Source: Hydrangea macrophylla (lineage: Eukaryota; Streptophyta; Magnoliopsida; Cornales; Hydrangeaceae). Taken from it: a stretch of 64,000 nt of DNA. Location of the stretch: positions 112,134,605 through 112,198,604 of the forward strand of contig CM066983.1 of the NCBI GenBank assembly GCA_033977485.1. The letters run 5' to 3'. Below are positions 53,889-64,000 of the stretch, piece after piece. Under the pieces are notes generated by a model, which was given only the letters and a program-made list of their open reading frames with translations, was not told where the DNA came from and did not search any database. Every line of letters starts with the position of its first letter. Within the stretch, counting starts at the first letter, position 1. A program made the position numbers and the translations under genes.

Positions 53889-56800
53889 TCACAAAGAAAC
53901 AACCTCAGCTATTAGGTCAACTATCATCAATTTCTCAATTTCCTTACCTATTACTTCGACGTCGTTTCTCAAATCCAGCCACCGAAACTCCCCCTCCAGA
54001 ACCAGCTCCGCTACCGCTTCACTCGGGCCCCTGTCTTGGCTTTCCAGCAATTTATGCACCTCGTTCCTGATCCCGTCTTTCTGCAACTTCAGACCCCCTC
54101 TCCTTGTGGGGTCCACAAATCGCTGGAAAATCTTCGATAGTGCCAAATTTATACGGTCGAATAGCAATCTCCTCTCGGACTTCGACCACGTTGTCTCACT
54201 ATAGTATTTCTCAAGATTGTCAAATATCCAGGGGCCAAGTTGGCACTCTTGAGCATCCCATGACTCCAGGAACATATCCTGGTCAGAATGGTTATATCCA
54301 GATTCGTCTAGTACATCAACTAGGTAGGAAGATTCCCAACTCTCGGGTGTATATATTTCATTCTCTTCAGAGACAGCAACAAGTTCTTGATTAATGTCTG
54401 CCTCACTAGATATAAGCTTTGTGACCTCGTCATCTACTTGTGACTCCATCTTGAGAAGCTTAAGTTGTGCTCGGAGCCCTAGCAAAAACAAATTATAAAG
54501 AGAGATTAAACAAAGGAAGAAGGAAAACTGAAAAGCAAAGATAAAAAGAAACTGATTTTATATTGTGGGTAAAGACCAAATGAGACGGGTACTTCAAACC
54601 AACAAAAAGAGTAAACAAAGTCCATAAAATGGTGATAATTGAAATAAAGATGTTAAAAAGAATGAGTGGCAGTATTAGAAATAAAAAATTTAACGAATGC
54701 ACGTGTTCACAAGGATGTAGGGCGAGGTGAGAAATGAGTAGATCTGAATGCATTTATTAGGACTGGGGAGCTAGAGAAACCAAGTTTTAAGATGACTAAT
54801 ATATGCTTAGAGTCAGGATAATACTGTTTCGTGACAGGCAGAGGCAGTTCATTAGTGTAAGGAAAGATGTGTTGTAACTAGAGGTCCTCCAATAAATAAC
54901 GTAAATTAAATAGGGGTTCAAGAAGTGAGGAGTATGAGTAATGCTATGCTTTTCAAATTTTTATCCCAAAAGAGCTTCCCAAATGATGTGGCAGTGGGCC
55001 AGGTCTAATAGAGTGTGACCAGTTGAATTTTGGTTGAAAGTTGTTTACCTGGCCACTGCCACATCATTTGGGAAGTACTTTTGGGATAGAAATTTGGGAA
55101 GCATAGCATTACCCGAGGAGTATATCATAGCTAATGGTTACTCTTATTGGATTGAGTATGCTAAAAAAAACAACGAACATTGTAATGACTCACTCTCTGT
55201 CACTTTCCTTCACTAACAAAAAGTCAAGTGACGGATTTAAGGCCACAAATTCTTTCAAAAATGAAGAGCAATGAATAACTTCAATTTCAAGATGTCCTAC
55301 ACCTACTAAAAGAGCAAATAAGATTAGTCTCTTAGTTACCTTGAAGGTCAGCACTAACCCTCTCAAAGCATTCAGAACCAGACAATACATCTTCTGTAAA
55401 AGGAACTTCCAAAATCGAAACCGGACTTGGATGATCCGCCTCCTTGGAGCTAAGAGGAGATTCTGGTTCAGGTATCGGACACTGCAGGGGAATGGGACTT
55501 TCTTCAGATGGTTCAACGGATGGGCCCTGCAACATCATAGTGAATAAAGTTAATAAAAATATCATTTTTGGAGGAAAGAAAGAAAGAGAGGGAAGCGTCA
55601 TAATACCACTAAAATGAAAATTTAGAGGCATTATAAAAATAAAAAAAAAACTTTGGGAACAAGCAATTCAAGAAAATTAGTACACAACGAAAAAATGACA
55701 ACATATAATAAATATTTGACAATGTGTTCTAAAAAATCATATGAAATAAATAGTAAACAAAATGCCTAATTATTGTTAATCAAAATTTACTAATTTTTTT
55801 TCTAATTTTCCAAAAACGTATTTAATATCATAACCACCGTATTCTCAATTTGTAAAAGCCCAATTATGCAGCCAAACAGATAATCTATTCCTAATTCCAA
55901 AATATTCAAACTACGAATTAATATACCCCTAATTATCCTTATCATTTAGAGGCCTTAACTACTGTCAACTACTACTTTGACAATGTGTTTCTTCGGCTAA
56001 TCAGTAAAATTAATTTAAAGAGCATAGGAATGATTTTCAGAAAACCAAATGTTTCAGAAATCTGCATTTTAAAATAATAAAGAAACTTCATAACTGCCCC
56101 CACACAATGCCTTCTCCATTTCACATCCAAACAAATACACCAGAAGAGTGACACAATAGTGACAAGTAGTCTCCCATCCTAAAGGAACAATGTGGATCAA
56201 GTAAAAGATAAGCTAGGTTAAGGAATATAAAACACCTGTTCTCTAGTAGGATCCAGACAAGAATAGATAGTAACTTCCTCATCTCTTAATTACTGACTAT
56301 CTGAATAAGCTTGTTCTGTTCTAGAGTAAAACAATTGATGCTTCCTAAGAAACCTTTAGCAAATAAAGGGATAAAGGAACTCAAACCAGCAGTATGATCC
56401 ACTCAATGTCCAACAAGGAATCTTAAGTTTTTGGATAAAATGCAGAAACCTAACAACTGCCATCAAGGGCTGAAAATGGGGAGAAAGTGAGGACATGGTC
56501 ACCTAATGTTAAAATCCCAAAGATTATATTTATGTTAAGATAACTGTATAATCTTAATGCACGGCAGTATCTACTTGTTGGATGGCAAAATAATCTGAAT
56601 CCCCGTGTCTCCAAACTGCCACCCCGGCCGTGGTTTAGGGTGCGTTGGAATATGATTGCAACCAAATCCATTATATTCCCTATATTTCTACAGTGTGGTT
56701 TAGGGTAATCCCGCCCTGCACTCCCTGCCCCATCCCCAATTCAACCTTCCTCTGATATTTTAGAAAATGACTTAGTTAGCCCTTGGTTTTGTATATTTTC

Positions 56801-59800
56801 TTCAAAACCACTCATATTTATGCATGACCCCTAGAATTAGTGTTTCTCATTCTCTTGTTCAGCTCACTGCCGCTGCGGCAATCTCAAAACTGTCTGCTCC
56901 TAGATATCGCCACTTTTCCACATCTTGTCGTTGTCAACTCGCAGCCACACCACATTCACATTGGGGAAGGGAACAAACCCGACATGGTTTCAACCAAACA
57001 AGGTGGATCTCTCTCTGCCAGAAATAGCAAGAGATCTTTATCATTGGAAGATGATCCCCCATCGCCAACAAGTCTCCGTTGGACAAATCGACTTTGACGG
57101 CAAATTCCAAGGGATTTTGCATACCGCCAACGATGGATCCACTAGAATGCGTGTATGACTCGGCCACACTTAATCATAGAAACTCATCTTCACTTAACCA
57201 AGTAGGCACTATGTGCTTTCTAAAACTCCCTTCCTCTCATCTCTCTCTAAGTAAATATGCACATGCACAAACACATATACACAACTAAATTTCTATTTGA
57301 CACTTGATCCTATCAGTCTTTTTTTAATATTTCACTTTTTCTCTCATTTTTGTTGCAACCACACCTCCCCTCTTTGCACAAGAACAATGGAAAAGAACCG
57401 CCCTTTAATTGTATTTTTTTTTCCTCTTTTTCGAACCACACCTTCTCCCCCCTCTGAGCAAGAACAAGGGAAAAGAACACGTGCTTTTGTTGTAGTAAAA
57501 AGAACAAAGGAAATGAAGTAATGCAAGCTTATAAAAGCTTGCATTCAACAAAAAAAGTTTTCAAGATAAAGAATCTTCACTAGACTTCGGCGAAAGAAAT
57601 TGATAAGCTCCCAATGAAGAAAGGGGCAAACATACCATAACGCATCCCAAGCAACTGAGAAGATGTATATAAATCAAATAATCAAGGTTCTCCTACACGC
57701 ACTTACCGAAATGAGAACGGACGAGGTGAAATGGCATAAAGGTGGCGATTAGTTTCCACATATTGAAATATGTAGAAGTTGGGAAAGGAGGCAAGATCAA
57801 GTAGGGATAGCAAAGACACCCAATTATGCCCTTATCAAAATGCATACGGGGGCAAGTTAAGTCGCGTTAGTTTCCACACGCTGACCTTGTAGGATATGTG
57901 AGAGTGCCTTTGCCACTTTCCAGCACTAATAATGAAAGCATAAATCACAAATAACACTTTAGTGGCCTCCAATAAGTAATGGGTCAAGCCAGCACCATTT
58001 AAAGCTCGCCAAAAGAACTATTACCTCACACTGATGGAGTTTCAATCTATCATCGTAGAGCACGAGTATTCTAAACAAGGGTGGACATGAAATGATGACG
58101 TTAACTCCAGGATAACAACAAAGCACATAAAGGAATTGGTGGACTCATGGACCTTGATCATAAAATGATTTTACATTATAATATGTAATTCGAGTGTGTA
58201 TTATACTAAGACACGAAACTTTATATATCTATAGAAAGCAGGTAATGTCCTTAAAGAGAATCAAGGAAAAAGAAAACCGGGAAGAACGCAATTTGACAAT
58301 ATCAATCCGAGTGCCTTGCCTTTTTTCAGGTTGCTTTGTGCCTATTTAGCAAGTGGGGCACGGTGACGACATCTAAGATAGGTCATTGTGAGCTCGAACG
58401 TTACAAATATATTACCTCACAATATTATCTAAAATGTAATAGTTAAGAGGATGAGAGATTTACGAAAATGTCAACCTCAGACACCAAATCCGCAGAACTG
58501 AGAATGGCTTTCCCAATCCAGAGCACAATCACACAATCTACATATTTGCCTTCTTAATAGTGGACTTGACCCTACTCAGTGATATTTTCTTAAAAAGTCA
58601 TACTGCATTTACCAAAATGCTAGCAGCCTAGCACATATACAAACTTCAATTATCCAGTGTCCATGTATAAATCTTCCTATATACGCATGTATTTCCAAGG
58701 GAATGCTACCATCCTCTAGAACCAAAACCAGTAGCCTCCCCACCTTTAACTTTGGCAAAGTACGTAAGTTTTTTAACCACTACCAAGTCCAAGTTGGGTT
58801 AAATTTGTCTTTTACCAAACTTATTATTAGCAAGGGCCATTACCTTCAGCATTTATAGATGCTCTCAGACTCTCTTACAAACTCACCTCTTTACTTGAGC
58901 CTTTATCACAAGACCAACGTTTGTCAACAACCGATACCAACCACCCTAACCTACACCGCCCATCTGCATAAACTAAAAACAATCATTCACAATGTGTCAA
59001 TTTTCACAAAAGTAATTGACATTCAATAATGAGATTCCAAATGAGACAAAAAATAACCTCACAGGAAGGGGGAAAGTAAAAATCCTATCATTAAAAGGAG
59101 TACAAACCGAACAAGGAAACGACCAAGACAACCCCATTTAATGTTTAGAAAACTTGAATTTATTGTGATTGAGCAGTAATAATTCGCCCACTATACCTAC
59201 AATATTACCTAACATCTTTATGAAATATGAACACATGGACACTCTAAAGGAACTACCCAATCATGGTATTTTTGAATGGCGGTTGACACCTTATCACGCC
59301 ATAATGGTATGTAGGTCCACATTGTAACCTCAAACACATCCGTTTTAAACTGGGTTCAGGCTTAGACCAAATTCCCAAGATATGTGTGTGTGTGTGTGTG
59401 GGTGGGTGGGTGGGGGGGAGGGACGTCTGCCAGCGCCATCTTTGCTTAGACAGAATGACATCTAATTTAAGGGTTGTATTGCGCACTTGAATACAAAGTA
59501 TTGTCTTATATTAAGTTTAACTTTCCAACAATTAAATCAGTGAGGTTGATAGAGAAACCACTATATTATAATAGGAAAGATAACCAATTAACATGGTAGA
59601 TAAGGTAGCTAATTCTTCTATATATTTACGCTAGGAATTTATACCAAACAATTGTGCCATGTTTCTAGGTGCACAAAAAGTACCATTTCTTTTATGACGA
59701 GGGAGTCCCCCCTCCAAAGTCAGGCCAAAGAACAAAGAACCTGACTCTACAAGGTAAACCCTCCGCCCTATGCGAAGTCAACTCTCCACAGTCCACACGA

Positions 59801-62800
59801 ATCGGATAAGACAAAGACCGTGGCCCCAAGGAGTTTACACGCCTAAGTGGGATACGAACTTGTGGCTTGTGTACACATGAGATGATGAGACACTTAGCAC
59901 TGTCTTTCCTACCACGTGGGCACCATTCCGTTATGCCAAAAGAAGTACCATTACCATCGGGAGAGGTCGAAAACCTTGCGTTGAACGACTAACATGAAAA
60001 AGTTGCCCAATCTACATCCAAAAGGAATGAAGAGTAAGAAGGGAGTTACAAAGCTTCCAAATGGCACAGTTTATTGATATGACAAAAACGAATATTTTAG
60101 CGAGCTTGGAAATGAGAAATAAGGAGCTCATGTGGTGCATTGGCATTTGGCAACCTCATTTGCAACTACAAGTCTATTAAGTCATATGCACCTTAGGTAC
60201 TAGGCATAAAACATTCCAATAGCATTGAGGATCCTATCATCGTTCACATTGCTCGAAGCAGGCCTAAACTTGGTCCTTGGAAATGGAAATCTTTCCGCAA
60301 GCTAAGTTTTTTTTTCAATATCAGAAGATAAAATACTCAAAACTTAGACAAAACAAACCATTAGATCCTCGTTGAACCGATTAGAAAAATTGAGGAGAAT
60401 AGGATCGCTCATCCAAACTCGTTGGACAGGAACATAAAGATTTGATGGAGGAAAAAGAAGTTAAAGCCTAACATTTCATGTTGTTAACGTAAATAGAGCC
60501 ATATGTTTGTGAAAATGCAACTAATTGGAGGTCCTACAAATTAAGGACTTTGGGAAACAAAGAGGAGTTCAATTATTTGAACTAGATGCCCAATGCTTAG
60601 CAAAGATCATGAAACCCTTATTTAACGTAACGAACAGAACTTGATCAGTTGAAAACAATAAGTTTAATGGTTGCCTAAAACCAATTATTTGACAAGCTTG
60701 TCAATACACAGAAATGTATTGCAAACCTAACATTGATGTATTTAACTAAGAGCAATTAAGAGGAAAAGTTTGAATAGTTTATTTTATGACAAGAAAAATG
60801 TCTCGGAAGAATCTACACCAAGAATTGAGTGTAAGAAAAAGAAGATGCAAAATGTAATTTTGTTGTGATAATGAAATTTATACTCGTGTGGCCATTTGCT
60901 CATCTTGGATTTTCAAGAGTTGACCTAAGAGTTTTGGGTGCAAGGCATATGGAGATGCCAATTTATGGCGAAGGAATTGCCACAGCAATGATGTTTCACC
61001 AGTAAAAATTAAATCCATGCATTTTTTTTCCTATGAAACGAAGACCTCCATTAAAATTTAAACAAAAAAACCTTGGAAAAGGCGTCTATGGGATGGTATG
61101 AGCACCTTGTACGCCATCTTTACTACTGTTCCTGACAACACAAGGTCAAAGAGAGAAAGTGATGAAGATAGTAGCATACCAAATCTATAGGTTTGTGTGG
61201 TACAATGTATGGACAAATCAAATGGTGGTGATGACACGTCGAATATGGCATTGAGATGCCAATGATCCAATAACAATAATAATTGAAGGTTATCGATTGA
61301 CTGGATATGCCAAGTTCCAAATGCTCCACCCAAAAGGCATTATGGAACTAAACCATAAAGAGCAAGATCCAACTACTCAAAGACATGTTATTGCCTTTGT
61401 GCTCACAAGTTCATCGTTTAGGAAACTGTTTGGATAACTGCACAAACAACAAGGTTACCATATAAATCTTTGTTATCTCCTTTTTTTTTTTTTTTTGTGC
61501 AAGCGATCCCCCAAATGTTATCGACGGAAACTAAGCATTGATCAGAAAGAAATTTATGCTTAAGAGTGAAAAACCATGTAAGCTGAGTCCAACTATAAAA
61601 CCACATAATGTCGATACTTCAATAAGAAAAATGGCCTATCTGTATATCAAAATGTATTAAATAAACAAAAAAAAAACAAAAAGGCTTCGCATAGTAAGTC
61701 TGTGAAAAAATGAAAGATAAGCAGCATCTTGTGTCCATCTTATAACCCGTACAAATTTATTCATCCTAACTTTTGCCACCAGACATGACAATTTTATTGT
61801 TTATACAAGGTCTCCATTTGAACTGCGGTGCCCGAGATGTTTGCGCCAACCAGCATGAGACCTAGTTGAAAAGTAAGCTAGTTCAATTTTGGATTTCAAG
61901 GCGTATTACTCCACTTAAACCACCTTCTGTCGTGATCGATGCCTTTGTAGCCATCCTTTACCACAAACACAAGGGAAGAAAATCTTAAATCATGTGCATA
62001 ATCCAAAGCAACATGGATGACACATCAACAATATCGGTTAAAATTAGGAACAATTATAGTCTTAATTAGTTGAAGCATCGTATTGCATCAGTAACAACCC
62101 ATACGCAAAATATAGAGCAATTCACCACTTGCCACAAAGTTCTTGTGGGATTCATAAAAGGACAAGTGAACTAGTGAGTGTCGGATGTCATATGAGCCAA
62201 CCTCACCTATTCAAGAACCATACACCATCCTATATCACGTATGATTGCATACACTGATTGTTACTAAATTGGAAAACAATGGTTTCTTCCTCCTGAACTT
62301 AATTTCTCAATCATAAAATGGGTTTGTGGAACCAATTGTATCTTCCACTAAGAATGATTGCACCTCTTGCTTGTTGCAAATTTGGTAAATAATGGCTTCC
62401 TCATTGGGTAAAATTTAAACTCTCAATAACAGAAAGGATTGTGGAAATCCCTTTAGATTCATCCCATTCCCCATGTAGATGAATAGAGAGTGTACATGTC
62501 ATTGTCACCACTACCACAACCTTTGGAAAAACCATCATAAGCTTGCTTTCCTTTCTACAAGATGTAATAAATGTTGGAGTTGAACTGATTGATATGCATA
62601 GAAAATGATATTCGATTTTAGCAAGCAAAATGATCTATCCTAAAGTTGACATAGAGGAATAGATTACCACATATAGGAGTGGGTGGTTTACTATAGCAAT
62701 GGTGAAGGAATGATACAAGAGCAAGGTCCATTCAAATAATCCAACCAAACGCCACAACACGATCGTCCATTGTCTTGTGGGTTGCAACATAGTATCGAAA

Positions 62801-64000
62801 TCATCACAACAGAAATCCAAAAGGATTTGAGCAACCTCTTGTACGATAGATGTAACTGTTGGAGTATGAAATAAATAACCCTCTCTGGATATTCTAATCC
62901 TAAACAATCCAACATATCAAACTATCTAGTGTTTCCAAAACATTACAACCATAGTTAAAGAGTGTCCCTTTGATCATCCATTCCGCGTACAACTTGACTA
63001 CCTCCATCCTAGATGCGTCGGATTATCTTTACTTATGGTCCAAACAATAGCTGCATTTGAGATGTCCCTGAGAAGTTGGTTTCGCTAGAGCCTAGGGGTA
63101 TTTCACAAAGAATTTGATAACATCTAAACTCTTGATAGGTGTGAAATAATCTCATTAAAGTGGTGGTTTATTCTACCCTAGTGGGATCGTTTGGTTTTGG
63201 GCGGGATAGTGGTGGGCTTAGGGAAGAAGAGCCAAACCCAATTTAGATTCAGGAAAAGATTGGGTTAAGGGAGTTCTATGTACCCAGCCTTTAACAAATA
63301 CCAGTTGTAACTCTTATATATATATATATATATAATACTAGTGGAATGTATAGAGTTAAGGTGGCTCTTTAACCTTTAAAAGAGAGCATCTACATTCCTT
63401 TACAACCAACTTAGTGATTACTCACACGTCCCTCCCACCCCGACATTGTAGCTGATGGGCTCGAGGACTCAAGGAGTCCCTCTCTTGTAAGGCAAGATGG
63501 TGGGAGGTGTGCATAGACCCAAACCTGCCCTGCTCTTTGTCATCTTCATGATATATATTAGTGCATGACCTCCTAATTATAGAGTAAAATTACCCACATA
63601 CAGCATTGTATCTAGCAGCATATCGACAACTACATGCCAAAAAATAGCACATCCCATGGAAAAGGCGAGATTTAGAAAAAGCAAAGAGGTCAAGCAAATA
63701 AGCTACCTGGCTCACGGATAAGAAAATTATAAGCTGCTGCAATTACTCTAATAATTAATACATTCCTATGACGTCAGTAAAAACTCAAAAGATCGTTCAG
63801 AAAAGTGAATCAAACCTGCGCATTTGAAACCTCAGGGTCATGAGTAGAGGAGTCGCCAATTTCTAGTATAGAAGTTGATTTCGTCAGGAGCAATTCAAAG
63901 GGAGAATCAGAAGGCATGGCCATACTCTCGTGTTCAGCACCAGTAATCGAGCTCCTATATGTGACATAACCTGCTGGCAACTTAGAAACCCAGGGATTTT
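53889..64000 (-). CDS. DUF4378 protein, TRM/LONGIFOLIA-like, C-terminal three exons (5' end outside window)
   Basis: Exons on the minus strand: about 64000-63817 (runs off the edge), 55526-55340 and 54478-53889 with TGA at 53889-53891; introns of about 8.3 kb and 861 nt, GT-AG, phases 0 and 1. The visible ~319 residues have HPSPVSILEVPF, then ECFERVSADLQG with LRAQLKLLKME, the two conserved blocks before the C-terminal domain of plant DUF4378 proteins. The domain follows: acidic insert, LLFDRINLAL, a Trp-containing stretch and the final IEKLMIVDLIAEVV. The family includes TON1-recruiting-motif (TRM) and LONGIFOLIA proteins linked to microtubule arrays and cell shape. Which member this is needs the N-terminal part. 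The splice junctions keep the frame, no lesion is seen, and a foldback MITE lies in the short intron. Confidence 0.85.
54938..55112. mobile_element. Foldback MITE in the short intron of the DUF4378 gene
   Basis: Arms of about 65 bp: left GTAATGCTATGCTTTTCAAA.., right ..TTGGGAAGCATAGCATTAC, with CTTCCCAAATGATGTGGCAG mirrored by CTGCCACATCATTTGGGAAG. The loop is only about 45 bp, so the transcribed intron would form a long hairpin. Confidence 0.8.
55527..63816 (-). other. 8.3 kb intron of the DUF4378 gene
   Basis: No recognisable exon or transposase was found. It contains a tandem pair of about 90 bp (57335-57400 and 57415-57480, each with CACACCT.C.CCC and GGAAAAGAAC words), a (GT)n plus GGGTGGGTGGGTG run at about 59383-59420, a possible SINE relic at 59700-59945, poly-T/A tracts, and a (TA)n run at about 63316-63333. 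The rest is unique AT-rich sequence. Confidence 0.55.
59700..59945 (-). mobile_element. Possible tRNA-derived SINE relic
   Basis: On the minus strand AAGTTCGTATCCCACTTAGG resembles a degraded B box with its flank, and GCATAACGGAATGGTGCCC about 110 bp upstream could be an A-box region. No clear TSD or tail was found, so this is a weak call. Confidence 0.35.

Noticed and set aside
56824..57158. Overlapping 67-85 codon frames in the long DUF4378 intron, considered as an internal exon
   Set aside because: Three frames overlap the same bases, none is preceded and followed by suitable splice sites that keep the frame, and the flanking exons already join in phase 0 to give continuous family-like protein.

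Overview
This is nuclear DNA of a flowering plant, most likely a eudicot. The evidence is three spliced plant-type genes, an intron-containing tRNA-Tyr, plant retrotransposon lineages (Ty1/copia and a chromodomain Ty3/gypsy element), an Au-type SINE, many Stowaway, Tourist, hAT and Mutator-like MITEs, and AT-rich spacers with (TA)n and (GA)n microsatellites. The species cannot be fixed from the sequence alone.

Layout. 1-4.0 kb: the end of a SIRE-like Copia LTR sitting inside an old gypsy-type LTR (called family X here). 5.39-12.66 kb, plus strand: a complete seven-exon UDP-glucuronate decarboxylase (UXS) gene of the membrane-anchored type. Its first intron is an AT-AC, U12-type intron, and its 4.75 kb fifth intron carries a SINE and a hAT MITE. 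12.7-23.3 kb: a gene-poor spacer packed with MITEs, including a 2.5 kb zone built on the palindrome GTGAGAAATTTCTCAC. 23.40-27.35 kb, plus strand: a three-exon NaKR-like heavy-metal-associated (HMA) domain gene with several MITEs in its introns. 28.6-49.0 kb: a 20.4 kb tower of nested retrotransposons. 50.25 kb, minus strand: tRNA-Tyr(GTA). 51-53.5 kb: tandem repeats and a 37-base poly-C run. 53.9-64 kb, minus strand: the last three exons of a DUF4378 (TRM/LONGIFOLIA-type) gene whose 5' part lies beyond the window.

The tower can be read from its target-site duplications (TSDs). A minus-strand Copia element (LTRs 28598-28918 and 48695-49013, TSD TGAAC) was hit by three LTR elements: a family X solo LTR (30554-41079), a family Y solo LTR (41843-44773, TSD GCTTC) and a second family X solo LTR (45033-47363, TSD GATTG). 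The first X copy was then split by a young chromovirus (31106-39264, TSD AAATT). Removing the insertions leaves a Copia element of about 4.6 kb, the normal size. LTR divergence read by eye (Copia about 6-7%, chromovirus about 1%) agrees with this order.

The host genes are independent transcription units in cell-wall sugar supply, metal/potassium/phloem biology and probably cytoskeletal organisation; nothing suggests an operon-like relation. The signals most worth following are the U12 intron with an in-frame 102 nt neighbour intron, and the fact that four different LTR families here each carry an array of their own short palindrome.
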